Source: Gyrodactylus bullatarudis (Eukaryota; Platyhelminthes; Monogenea; Gyrodactylidea; Gyrodactylidae). From it: a stretch of 64,000 bases of DNA. The stretch lies in contig SSNU01000071.1 of assembly GCA_012064415.1 (NCBI GenBank), positions 301,024 through 365,023 on the forward strand, in the 5' to 3' direction. The notes under the pieces were generated by a model. That model searched no databases. It saw only the letters and a program-made list of their open reading frames with translations, and was not told where the DNA came from. Below are positions 33,292 to 43,437 of this stretch, piece by piece. The translations under genes were made by a program, and so were the position numbers. Every line of letters begins with the position of its first letter. Position 1 is the stretch's first letter.

Positions 33292-36200
33292 TTAATTTGA
33301 GTTTGTTTGTTCGTAATCACCAAAAATTCCGGCTATTTGAGTGTCACTGAAAAGGTCCATATCTAAGGAAGAGATCAATTCGGAATTTTGATTCAGGCAA
33401 ATGCTAGTCGGATTATTTTCGTATTGAGTGCTATTCTGGAGAGTCTGTCGTTTGAGGAGCAACATTTGGTCCTTTACAAGACACAGGGTACGATAGATGT
33501 TCTCATCATCTGTCTGAAAATAGATATTATTATATTTAGTTACAAGATGAAAAACAGAATATATATATTCTGAAGAATATAATCTGACTCACTGTAATCA
33601 CATACTTTTCCGAAGATAATTTTGCTGAAAAGAGGAAAAAATAGTAGATTGATTCATGATAACATTTTCTTAAGAGACCTATAGAGATTTTTCATTAATA
33701 TTTTTTTAACCAATCAAAAACAAGGTTGAATGGAAATTTCGTATTATCTTATTCGTAGATCGTGGTCATCCAATAAAAATCTAACAAAATCTCTAGACTC
33801 TGGTTAGTTGAAATTTTAAAAAATTCCATAGGTCCACAATGTATTACAATGCATCTCGGGACTGTTGAGAATAAACAAATTCGAAATTGCTAAATTAGAA
33901 AAATCGTTTAGAGTAAAATTAATGAAAACTTACGCAAAATATTTGAAGGACCCTTCCGTTTGAGAATTTTCTTGTTTTTTTCTGTATTTCGTTTAATATA
34001 TCTCTCAGAATCTCTTGATGGACACGAGCAACTTATCACAAAGAATTGGGAACAGCATACCCTCTGACTACGAGAATAAAGTAGAAAAAATCAAATTGTA
34101 TAGAAGCCATACTGGCTATTTCATTCATGAAAAAAAAACAGATAGCCATGTTTTATTAAAAAAAATAAATTCATAAAAGTGTAAAAATTTTGGTAATTTT
34201 ACATTTCTTAATTTTAAAAGGACAGTATATTGGGAAGTTTATACATTCACAGTGTATGGGATATTGATTTATTAATAAAAATAACTCAAATTATTACTAT
34301 GAGTATTTGGAGGAATGCTTATTGAGAATATTTTTGTCATATCAATGAAAGAAGTTCATTTCTCTTGGGTAACTAAGCAATAGTCTGCAAACATTTTTCA
34401 AATTTACATTTCAATCAGAAATCCGTTCTATGCTAATCATAATGCTGTATCATGTTCTTCTATGAATACGATTTTGTTTTTCAATTTATATCAAATTAGA
34501 GATGGATCTGAATTCGAGGATAAATTCTGTTTCAATTATGTAACTAAGCAGATAACCTCTTGAAGAAAATAGAAGAATATTTCTTGAGATTGATTTTAAT
34601 TAATTTCATTGAATATTTTGAAAGGGTCTTTTGAGTAAGAATCAAATTTTTATCATCTCTAAAACCTTGTTAATGTAAAAATTATTCAATCATTTATGAA
34701 ATACAAGCATTTTAACCCAACCTGTAATTACCGACAAGAAAAGTTGTGAAAAGTGAGGAGAAAACGACGTAGAGACAGTGGACAGCAGAAATTTCAGAGG
34801 TTTCATTCTTGGTTCAGTTATTTGTGAAAAGAACCAATTCTGAAACATCAAAATGACTGGACATTTTCTAAAAGGTGGAAGTTTTGTTTTGACTTGGTCT
34901 ATGGAATACTCTATCATTATCATTGATAACTGATATCTTAAAAGTGTAACTTACTCCTTGAAAAATAGTTCAATCAAAATGTAGATATCTTTCCTCAGTT
35001 TTCCTATGCATTTTGAGTTTAGGTGGGGAAAAGCAATGCGTATCGGTATTTTAAAATGCGACTTTGATTGATTATTCTCACACACATGCAGTGGTAACCT
35101 GACATCAATTGTCTTATATCCATCAACTGTGGAATTGACAGCTGTAAGATTCTCCAGTTCATCTTCCTTCGAAGATAAATCCCGATTTGAAATAACATCG
35201 AATCCTCGGAATTCCATAAAACTAGTTGGTCTAAAAATAATTGGATTATGAAAGCCCTTTATGTACTATTTTAAGTAGGTCAATAATAGGATTCTCAGCC
35301 ATGCTCATCCAAACGTTTCGACATTGATTGTTTTCACACGTCTTCTTCAGTGGTACGACAAGTTTGTCAAAAAGAAAATACTATTTATATACTTTCATGA
35401 TCTCTTACCTATCAGTTTTGTCCGAACAGATTAGAGAATAGAATTATACAAGAGGCTGACCTATGATAATAAAGTATTGATAATCAGAAATGAATAGAAA
35501 ATTAACCTGGTCACTGGTAATTACTATATCCATATGAACTCTAACTTTATGGAGATTGTCTTCTCACACCTAGATGTTAGAAATTCGGATAAGAAAGTGT
35601 CAATTCCATAATAATAAAAATATTTACCCCCAACTCCCTATTATTTCTCTGGCCCTAATGGCTAATCAGAATGAAAAAATTTTATTTTAGATTGAAAAAA
35701 TTTTAAATCAGAATTTTTAACTTGCAACTAGCTCTGAAAAAGGTATAGATGTAAGAAATTCGGATAAGCAAGTGTCAATTCCATGAGAGAGTCAAATAAT
35801 ATTCAACTCACGTTGGCAGATGCAGACGCGTTTCGTCCTTGTTACGACTCGTCAGTACACCATAGCCAGGATTCGAACCCAGGTCTTCAACGTTGTGAGG
35901 CAACGCTTCTAACCACTGGGACAGAACCCCCTGTTATTTACAAAAAACCAGTGTGTAGGTGGTGTCAAGACTATGGGAGTGTTGAGTAGTATGAGACGGA
36001 GGGGGTTCTGTCCCAGTGGTTAGAAGCGTTGCCTCACAACGTTGAAGACCTGGGTTCGAATCCTGGCTATGGTGTACTGACGAGTCGTAACAAGGACGAA
36101 ACGCGTCTGCATCTGCCAACGTGAGTTGAATATTATTTGACTCTCTCATGGAATTGACACTTGCTTATCCGAATTTCTTACATCTATACCTTTTTCAGAG

Positions 36201-39200
36201 CTAGTTGCAAGTTAAAAATTCTGATTTAAAATTTTTTCAATCTAAAATAAAATTTTTTCATTCTGATTAGCCATTAGGGCCAGAGAAATAATAGGGAGTT
36301 GGGGGTAAATATTTTTATTATTTTCAATCTGAGTTGACATTTTTGCATTCTGAATTCATCATTTTTCAATCTAAACTGAAAAATTTTCAATCTCATTAGC
36401 AAAGAGCCCCGAGAAGTAATTAGAGGGGTGGGGTGATTATTTAACATTTTTCATTCTTATTTCAAATTTTTTCATTCTTAATTGATAATATTTCAATCTG
36501 AGTTTAAAAAAATGAAAATTAATTTGAAATTTTTTTATTAGCAGTCTGAATTTTTTATTCTTTCCTCATTTTTTACGAAAAAAACCTATTTTGTTCGACC
36601 AATGGAATGATTAGATTATAAATACGTCATGATAATCATTCATTTTAAAAATGCCACGCTATCGTAAACACGATAATAAGGTTAGAGCCAAGGTTTTGGA
36701 ATTAGTTGAGGAAGGTAAACCTTGGAAAGAATTTGCTGCAAATTCTGATGTCCCGTATCATACAGCCTATAATTGGATCAAATCTGGAAAGATCCAGCCA
36801 AAATCTCGTGGTGGTACAAATTCGACTAAGAAGACACCTGAAATCATGCATGCTATTATTCAAAAAATTGAGTCTAATCCATCAATGACTCTTAAAGACT
36901 GCAAAGAATTTGTTCATGCACGTTATAATTTGGACATTTGTCAATCCACTGTACTAAATTGGCTTGATGGAGAGTTTTATTCCCTAAAAGATGTTCGTAA
37001 TATTCCGGTTGGAATGAATACATTGGAGAATAAAATTAGAAGAAAGGATTATGTTAAAAATTTGATGGAAGATCGGTCTGAAGGTCGTCATATAATTTGG
37101 CTGGACGAAACAAATTTTAATCTTTTCTGCAAAAGAACACAAGGACGATCAAAGATTGGAGCTAGAGCTAATATAATCAATCCCAATTCAAAAGGTCTCA
37201 ATTTACATTGCATAGGATCTATATCTATATCTATGAACCAACTGGTTCACTTCAAAATTAAAAGAGGTAGCTTTAAAAAACCTGATTTTCTCCTCTACAT
37301 TAATGAATTGATTAACATTTCTCGGGATTCAGGCTTGTCTCCAATGACGATTGTAATAGATAATGCTCCTGTTCATTCAAGGATAGAAGAAGAAGTAATA
37401 GAGGATGATGTTAAAATTTTAAGATTAGCCCCATATTCATTCTTATTGAACCCGATTGAACTGATATGGAGCATTTACAAGTGTGAAATAAAGAGAATAC
37501 TTGCCTTAGAAAGACCAACCATTCTTGAATACATCAGAGAAAATGGGAATTTATCAATAGCAGAGTTTAGAACACAAACATTAGAACGAATTGCTGAAAC
37601 AGCGAGAGAATTCATAACTTCTGAAAAGATATCCTGTTCTGTTTTTCATGTGGAAAGATACTATATTAAAGTTCTAAATGATCAGGACTTAGATGAGAAT
37701 ATTATCCAATAAAATGTTTTTTTTTATTTCAAAAGATTATAAATAAGTTAATAGACTAAAGAAAAGAAAAGGCTTTTTCAAATTAATTTTCATTTTTTTA
37801 AACTCAGATTGAAATATTATCAATTAAGAATGAAAAAATTTGAAATAAGAATGAAAAATGTTAAATAATCACCCCACCCCTCTAATTACTTCTCGGGGCT
37901 CTTTGCTAATGAGATTGAAAATTTTTCAGTTTAGATTGAAAAATGATGAATTCAGAATGCAAAAATGTCAACTCAGATTGAAAATAATAAAAATATTTAC
38001 CCCCAACTCCCTATTATTTCTCTGGCCCTAATGGCTAATCAGAATGAAAAAATTTTATTTTAGATTGAAAAAATTTTAAATCAGAATTTTTAACTTGCAA
38101 CTAGCTCTGAAAAAGGTATAGATGTGAGAAGACAATCTCCACACTTTGCTAGTAAGTTAAAACAATGTAATTTCTACATGTTGCTTATATACAGAAATGA
38201 ATAGTGTTATAATTTTTGATCAGATTTAATTTAACTTCCTTCTTTTGCCACAAAGCTGAATCCAACACTACTCAATGTTCACTTCACAAGAAGACAATCA
38301 CCGTCGAAAAGTTTGGATAACCATGGCTAAAAATCCTACTATTGACCTAATAAATTTTATTAAAAAACTAATTTTAGACCATTTTTCACAAAATCGATAT
38401 TTAGAACGTTTTTCTGTAGACCTATTTGGTGAGGCTATCTAAAGAAATAAAATAATTCTATATCGTGAAACAATAGCCGTAGATTCCAAATATGCAACCG
38501 CCTGATCGATATCTCTCACATTGTAGAAGATAACAAGTTTTTGAGCCAAAAAGACCGATTATAATCTCTATTATCTTTCAAAGTCGGGTTTCAAAAAAGA
38601 TTTTAAATCAGCGTAATCAGATAAGGTCACAAATTTTCTAATTTTTGTGATGAAAAAAAAATTTTGAGCATAAAGGGTTAAATACGGGTTCGATAAAGTT
38701 TTCATAAGAATTTACATGTTTTCGAGAGGTGATTTCTTTCCATCAATATAGCCAATCGGTGTAAATCTTAGCTGATAGTCGTGTAATTTCTTCATGTCAA
38801 GTTCATGATCTGTTATATTCATGGTTAGATCAACAGTCTTGTTTCTTTCTGCGAATAAAATCCACTGGTTGAAGCGATTTTTTAGCACCTGTATAACAAG
38901 GATAAATATTTTAGCTGTATTATTTATTTTTCAATCTGTTAAAATCTACAGTTATATATATTATAAAACTGATATTTTGAAATATTTTTCAGAAACTATA
39001 TCAAGATGTTCAACCGGCTAATCACCACCATATAGGCACTAGTGTTTTTTAGTTTGGAAAGTTTTTTCCTGATTAAATTGATGCCTCTGTTATCAGACAT
39101 TATTTCAGCTATGAAATTCTCAGGTAAGTAGAATTAGAACGAACTACATTTTCTATAGTTTTGAGTCTTGATCTAAATCGAGAAAGAATAAACTTACTCT

Positions 39201-39789
39201 ACTCCTTCTTCCATGAAAAGAAGTCTTACCGCCTGTCATGTTGACAATGTCCGAACTTGGAAAGGTCAAATACATCTTTCTGAAAGAGATTTAGGACATG
39301 AAAGAATAATAATAGATGAGGTCAAAATATAGAGTTAAAATACACTGGACTTTGGACTAGTCAAATCGATTAAAATAACTCTTATAACACAATTCAGGAC
39401 TTGTGAGGATAATATTAGAAAACAGGAATTCAGTTTTGCTTGAAATGCTTGAAAAAGATTTTCTTATTAAATTACAAGGATATGAACCCGAAAACTTTTT
39501 CAGAAAATACAAATAAAAAATAAGAAAAGAAAATTGTGACATACGTCAATTTTTTCTGTTCCTTGCTTGAAGTATCAAGGTAATTGAACCAATTATCCAA
39601 AGATGAGCTCGTCGTCGAACTGGTCGACATTGAAGAATTTCGATCATTCATCAGATAATAGTTATCGCCATGTGTCACATTTGCAGGCTGGTCACCCGGA
39701 TTTAGGACTGATGTTGGGAAATTGCTATTGCAAAATTCCTGACTACATGGATACGTAATATAATCACTTGTCTTGTTAGTTTTTATCAT
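33292..39789 (-). CDS. p53/p63/p73-family transcription factor
   Basis: Seven in-phase exons: 39789-39545, 39279-39198, 38888-38716, 35230-34955, 34067-33934, 33624-33593 and 33513-33292, total 387 aa. An N-terminal SLDNWFNYLD resembles a transactivation motif. The DNA-binding domain spans about residues 83-285: LTFPSS, VLKNRFNQW, QLRFTPIGYIDG, FKIPIRI, NSKCIGKLRK and the hallmark VISCSCPSRD (p53 VRVCACPGRD) at about 269-278. SSEKYVITTDDENIY plus a helix (residues 305-335) match the tetramerisation domain. There is no SAM domain. By eye the C176/H179-type and C238 zinc ligands look missing, one Cys (NSKC) is kept, and R273 is I. The first in-frame ATG follows an upstream stop. Intron 3 holds the Tc1 element. 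Confidence 0.88.
35297..35365 (-). ncRNA. Penelope-type hammerhead-like motif
   Basis: On the minus strand: CCACTGAAGA, an extra A, GAC...GTC as stem II with a long loop, then GAAACGTTTGG. Stem I pairs CCA with TGG. The single extra A after CUGAAGA and the short helices make activity uncertain. A degenerate inverted partner lies at 38285-38340. Confidence 0.5.
35819..35861 (-). ncRNA. Type I hammerhead ribozyme (minus copy)
   Basis: Exact inverse of the core at 36071-36113: stem I, CTGACGA, GTC/GAC stem II, GAAAC and a GTC cleavage triplet. It is preceded on its own strand by the tRNA-like head at 35864-35928. Confidence 0.8.
35864..35928 (-). repeat. tRNA-like SINE head (minus copy)
   Basis: Inverse of 36004-36068. 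It keeps a D-arm-like CCCAGTGGTTAGAAG and a B box GGTTCGAATCC. It could act as an internal RNA polymerase III promoter reading into the adjacent hammerhead. Confidence 0.7.
36004..36068 (+). repeat. tRNA-like SINE head (plus copy)
   Basis: CCCAGTGGTTAGAAG resembles a tRNA D arm / A box, and GGGTTCGAATCCTGG is a canonical T arm containing the pol III B box. The anticodon-arm region does not fold convincingly, so it is a tRNA-derived head rather than a tRNA gene. The hammerhead follows immediately. Confidence 0.75.
36071..36113 (+). ncRNA. Type I hammerhead ribozyme, intact core
   Basis: CTGACGA is at 36077-36083. Stem II is GTC (36084-36086) with GAC (36095-36097), followed by GAAA at 36098-36101. 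A very short stem III (AC/GT around GC) leads to the GUC cleavage site at C36107. Stem I pairs GGTGTA (36071-36076) with TGCATC (36108-36113), six pairs including two G-U. All core bases are conserved. The self-complementary ACGCGT may favour dimeric action, as proposed for other minimal-stem-III hammerheads. Confidence 0.85.
36187..38118 (+). mobile_element. Tc1/mariner-type transposon, apparently intact
   Basis: A 1932-bp element flanked by TA on both sides (36185-36186 and 38119-38120). Long terminal inverted repeats of 339 bp lie at 36187-36525 and 37780-38118, beginning TACCTTTTTCAGAGCTAG. Such long repeats are more than typical Tc1. A single uninterrupted transposase ORF lies between them. 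The element is in an intron of the p53 homologue, on the strand opposite to that gene. Confidence 0.9.
36651..37712 (+). CDS. Tc1/mariner (IS630 superfamily) transposase
   Basis: 353 aa, no frameshift or stop. The N-terminus has a helix-turn-helix (KVLELVEEGKPWKEFA ... PYHTAYNWI), the paired-like DNA-binding part, followed by a linker. The DDE triad is visible as IIWLDETNF (first Asp), MTIVIDNAPVHS (second Asp) and NPIELIW (Glu). About 32 residues separate the second Asp from the Glu, close to the DD34E of Tc1. The C-terminus ends with a helical region (FHVERYYIKVLND). The ATG at 36651 follows the left inverted repeat by 125 bp. It could be active; whether it mobilises relatives here is unknown. 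Confidence 0.9.
   Translation: MPRYRKHDNKVRAKVLELVEEGKPWKEFAANSDVPYHTAYNWIKSGKIQPKSRGGTNSTKKTPEIMHAIIQKIESNPSMTLKDCKEFVHARYNLDICQSTVLNWLDGEFYSLKDVRNIPVGMNTLENKIRRKDYVKNLMEDRSEGRHIIWLDETNFNLFCKRTQGRSKIGARANIINPNSKGLNLHCIGSISISMNQLVHFKIKRGSFKKPDFLLYINELINISRDSGLSPMTIVIDNAPVHSRIEEEVIEDDVKILRLAPYSFLLNPIELIWSIYKCEIKRILALERPTILEYIRENGNLSIAEFRTQTLERIAETAREFITSEKISCSVFHVERYYIKVLNDQDLDENIIQ
38285..38340 (+). ncRNA. Degenerate Penelope-type hammerhead-like motif
   Basis: Homologous and inverted relative to 35297-35365: CACAAGAAGACAATCACCG, TCGAAAAGTTTGGATAACC, followed by a shared ATCCTACTATTGACCTA segment. CTGA is changed to CACA, and GAAAC to GAAAA. Probably dead. Confidence 0.45.
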
Positions 39790-40651
39790 GAGTCTCTCTA
39801 TCTCTGACACTTTTTTGCTGGCTGGCAGTTACAACCACGTCTCACCAATCAACTCAGAAAAAGTAAATGCGTACTTTTGTTTCCTGTAAGTTGTGAAAGC
39901 AATCTCTTGTGCTTATAATTACTTTGAGCAGTGCCTTCTTCTATTACAAGAAATTTATATTATGAATTAATTGTATGAACTACAATAGAATCAATAAATT
40001 TCTCCTTGTTTCTCAGCAATCACAATAATTTCGATAATAATAAATACAATAAAAGGTCACTCTTGTTCCGGGTTGGTAGGAAAAAAATGCAATTTTGATA
40101 TACTCTTTAGCCTGTAGTAAAAGGAGAAATTGGGTTAGAGGAGAAGAGCAAAAATTGAAAAAGAACCTTTAACTCACTCCCGCTTAGATAATAAACATTA
40201 GGAATAATATTTTGTTTGAGCACTGTTCAATGGTTAACAAAGGAATTCTCAGTCATTGTTGAAACATTTAGAAAAAACTCCAACAAACGTTTGTGTGTAT
40301 TGATAAAATCGAATTAATGTTTTGTATTTTCAATATATAGACCAATCTTTAGATCTTTTCTGTATGGTTAGAAAAAAACTCTAAATTTTGTTTGTTGCAC
40401 TCCAACGAGATTGTCTCCTGTATAAAATATACATATACACTTTATTATTTTATATATATAACAAATGTACACTATATTTATTTACTGACTAGTAGTGTAT
40501 ACATGTAGCTCAATAGGGGGTTGATTTAGGCAGAGTCAAGTGTATTTGTTGTGTGTACTTTTAAGAAGAGTAAGGAGAAGGTTTATTCAATTTCAATAAA
40601 TCAGTGAGGATATATATCATTAACTAAATGACAAGGTGTATACATTTTATT

Positions 40652-40906
40652 TCAATTAGAATTAATCTCTTTTCCAAAGGAATCAATAGCTGATCTGAAA
40701 GACTGGTTTATTTCACCGTTCACAATATATTTCTCTACTTTAGACTTATCATCTTTTATAAATATGATCACTGTTGTCAAATATAACAAAAATTTATTAA
40801 ACTTGAGATATCTATAAAGACTCTTTCCAATCAACGATATCAAGCTCAATTTATGATATAGCATTGAGATTACCTCAAGAATATCGCTCATGTTCTCATA
40901 ACCCAT
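40652..40906 (-). CDS. Hypothetical 84-aa protein
   Basis: ORF starts MGYENMSDILEV and ends at a stop followed within 20 bp by AATAAA on the minus strand. It includes a short hydrophobic stretch (FLLYLTTVIIFI) and a charged C-terminus. No family recognised. Its immediate 5' flank (40905-41012) is the sequence found inverted inside the Ginger-like element at 41814-41935. It may be a real small gene, a terminal exon, or chance. Confidence 0.3.
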   Translation of the reverse strand: MGYENMSDILEVISMLYHKLSLISLIGKSLYRYLKFNKFLLYLTTVIIFIKDDKSKVEKYIVNGEINQSFRSAIDSFGKEINSN

Positions 40907-41160
40907 CAGTCAACCACAACTAATTGTTCATTTCACAACGTTTATTTGTTATTTGGAGGTATTCTTGTAAAAATAGAACATAAATAGATCGAAAATGGAA
41001 AAGTTATATAATGACACTATAATTTTGATATAATAGGAGAAGACATGTGGTTCGTAATACAAGGAGTTTATTAATAATAATGTTTTTATCTCGATGATCT
41101 GTATCTGGTGGAATAGTTGTTTGAGTTATAGTGATTCGAGAAGTTAGCGTTGTTTGAATT

Positions 41161-41222
41161 TTAATTCCCGCGTCCACCGCCACGACCACTAAAACTACGA
41201 TTTCTCTGGAATGCTTGTTTAT
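41161..41222 (-). CDS. Possible terminal exon encoding an RGG-rich tail
   Basis: After the acceptor TTCTTACAG on the minus strand, the frame reads KQAFQRNRSFSGRGGGRGN and stops at 41161; an AATAAA follows about 90 bp downstream. RGG tails are typical of RNA-binding proteins. Upstream exons of this gene were not recognised, so the gene identity is open and the exon could be an isolated fragment. Confidence 0.35.
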
Positions 41223-42141
41223 CTGTAAGAATAAGAAATATTACAAATATGAGAGTCTAGGTTATATCAAATTTGTAAGAGAATTTTATCATTCACCTTT
41301 ACTTAACAAAGCCTATATGTATATGTTGTGTCCAGAGAGTCAGAGTTGTATCACATCAAAGTCAAGCCCTTCACAAGTAAGATTTGGAATTCAGATGATT
41401 TTTAAGAAATGGAATGTTTGCGGATAAAACTCAAAATTGATTTTAGACGGCCACTGATGTTTTCTGTTAAGTTTATTCTATTAGAGAGGTATATAATTTT
41501 TGATTCTCAATCAAATGGTATAAATTTTATCGATGAATTATGAAGAATGCTCAAAATCGTAATCTTAGGACCTGTTTCTTTGAAACGTTATATGGTAGAT
41601 TAATGCATATAAAACCTGAATATGAGGTCGTTTCAATCATATGACTTAGAAAACATTGGAAAAATTATGATTAAAAGAAGAGACTGGGATTTTTTAATTA
41701 GAATTTTAATACGACTACTTTATAGTAGAGGGCCAAATTATTAATAATAGTTTTTTATCGAGTTAGCTTTTTTTATATATGTTACAGTAAATATTGAAAC
41801 TCCCCAGTGAGTATTGAAACTGTCATTATATAACTTTTCCATTTTCGATCTATTTATGTTCTATTTTTACAAGAATACCTCCAAATAACAAATAAACGTT
41901 GTGAAATTAACAATTAGTTGTGGTTGACTGATGGCAATTATACGGAAAGAGAAGAAGACTTTCATAAATTATTGATTAAGCAGATGGTTAATTTCAGGTT
42001 TTTTCGTGTTTGATTTTTCCTATAGGCAATCTGATTGGTTTTAAGGTTTACTCAATTTTTAATGGTTTTTTAGATATGGACCAATAGGAATACCAAGGTT
42101 TTTAGATAAAATTGAAGAGAGTTCAGATTACAAGCGTCTCA

Positions 42142-42190
42142 TCCACTGAAGAAGGTACTTGACTATCTCAGTACCGAAACGTCTGGAAGA
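42142..42190 (+). ncRNA. Penelope-type hammerhead-like motif, well folded
   Basis: Stem I is TCCA (42142-42145) with TGGA (42184-42187). CTGAAGA is at 42146-42152, followed by one extra A. Stem II is GGTAC/GTACC (42154-42158 and 42171-42175), then GAAAC and the GTC triplet (42181-42183). Helices I and II are perfect. The extra A between the core and stem II is shared with the copy at 35.3 kb. Confidence 0.6.
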
Positions 42191-42413
42191 GGCTTTGTAA
42201 AAAGGTTGGTTATATCCCAATTAAATCTACTTTTACTAATTTTTATTCAAGGTTTATTATTATTTTCTCCATAAAATAATCTGGCCCAGTTCACATGAAA
42301 TCAAGTGTAAAATAAATGTCATGTATAATTTTTTTTTTAGGTAATCTGTGGTCCTACATTTGTAGATTCCTTCAATCTTAATGGTTAATCACCATAGCTG
42401 AAAATTTCTATCG

Positions 42414-42681
42414 CATCGGGACTAAGCATGGAATAATAAATGGATGGTTCTCTACCAATGAATTTACTGTTCTTCAAGAGAAATTCATTTCATCTAATCA
42501 AGTTCCCGCCTAAGAATGTTCTTTAAGAACAATTTCTGGATTCGAGTCAAAATTTGGTGGCCAGCATTTCATTAAATGTGATTGCAAGCTAGATTGCAAG
42601 ACATATAGATGCAAATGCAGGCGTCAAGGCTTACTTTGTAACTCGAAGTGTCATAACAATAGTCCTTTTAGTAATAAGTGA
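42414..42681 (+). pseudogene. C-terminal fragment of a Ginger/KRBA2-like transposase
   Basis: The frame reads GTKHGIINGWFSTNEF, has one TAA, then resumes with FGGQHFIKCDCKLDCKTYR and a cysteine-rich CKCRRQGLLCNSKCH tail, the usual last domain of these proteins, with a normal stop at 42681. Catalytic core absent. Confidence 0.65.
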
Positions 42682-43437
42682 AAATTTGTAATAATAAAAG
42701 GTTATAAAACTAATATTTTTGATTCATAGCACTGAGGAGTTTAAGTTTTTCAACTTCGAAAATTGTTTCAAAATAAATTGATAGATATTGGAAAATTCAG
42801 TTTAGTTTCAATACTCACGAAAATCATGAATTTAGAAACTAGTTTTAAAATATTCGTGAGTTTCGAAACTCACGAGGGAGTTTTAATACTCACTGGGGAG
42901 TTTCAGTATTTACGGTAACATATACAATTATTAGAGATTTCACTGTACTAAGAATATTTAATCTTCTGCATTTACATGCTTTGGATTTGCAGCCCGTGGT
43001 ATAGTTACATCTTGTAAATCCTTGGCCTTCAGATCTTGGCTGCTTTATCCGAAAAATCTAGATTAATATTAAAGCAATGTATTTTTTCGATGTAAATCAC
43101 TGACCTCTGAAATCAGGGTCTGACCATTCTATGACACAAGGTTATGTACAATTACAAGCCCCAACAAAAAAGGACATAGGGGTCAAATGTTTTCGTTACA
43201 GTTTAGACAAGTCACTTGTATATTGCATGAGCATAGACGATATATGCTAACAATAAAACTAGACGCCCATATCATTCGAAGGCTTAAAATCGGGGCAACC
43301 TAGATAACAATCGAAAGCCAATCCAGTAAATCTAAGTAAACAACTGTATATTGATTAATCTTCCAACGGTCGACAGGAAAGGTGTTGTGGTGTACGATAA
43401 ATAAGAAGAGCCTGAGTCAAGCTGCTTGACATCCTTA

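Larger units (their letters stand above)
35610..36322. mobile_element. Foldback palindrome with two tRNA-hammerhead units
   Basis: The sequence is palindromic about position 35966, with arms 35610-35932 and 36000-36322. From the outside in, each arm carries 136 bp of Tc1 terminal repeat, about 40 bp of flank (GAATTGACACTTGCTTATCC or inverse), a hammerhead core and a tRNA-like head. The roughly 70-bp centre (35933-36000) is unique. The right arm merges with the left inverted repeat of the full Tc1 element. Confidence 0.8.
35231..38715 (-). other. p53 intron 3, occupied by nested inverted repeats and a Tc1 element
   Basis: Donor AT|GTAAAT at 38716/38715 and acceptor TTTTTAG before 35230, phase 2. 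From the outside in: inverted hammerhead-like PLE ends (35270-35580 and 38119-38370), a foldback palindrome (35610-36322) with two tRNA-hammerhead units, and the Tc1-like transposon (36187-38118). Confidence 0.75.
41780..42920 (+). mobile_element. Ginger-like DNA element with captured flank
   Basis: A 1141-bp element with ends TGTTACAGTAAATATTGAAA and its inverse, inverted repeats of about 41 bp, and perfect TATA target duplications (41776-41779 and 42921-42924). Just inside the left repeat lie about 115 bp (41814-41935) that are the inverse of 40905-41012. It also holds a Penelope-type hammerhead motif (42142-42190) and the broken C-terminus of a KRBA2/Ginger-like transposase (42414-42681). 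Confidence 0.7.

Noticed and set aside
34690..34923. Minus-strand open frame within the p53 gene (QNWFFSQITEPRMKP...)
   Set aside because: Exon 4 joins exon 5 directly in phase and the combined sequence aligns with the p53 core (ILIELFFKDQRVCCSQFFVISCSCPSRD region); including this frame would break the phase.
36004..36068. A genuine tRNA gene
   Set aside because: D and T arms are convincing, but the anticodon arm and acceptor stem do not pair and the sequence runs straight into a hammerhead core.
35783..36149. Two identical 50-residue N-terminal ORFs on opposite strands
   Set aside because: They are translations of the inverted tRNA-hammerhead units; the RNA features explain the identity.
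39020..39115. Minus-strand open stretch after TTTCATAG (EIMSDNRGINLIRKK...)
   Set aside because: No good donor and no p53 similarity. Exons 39279-39198 and 38888-38716 join in phase 0 without it.
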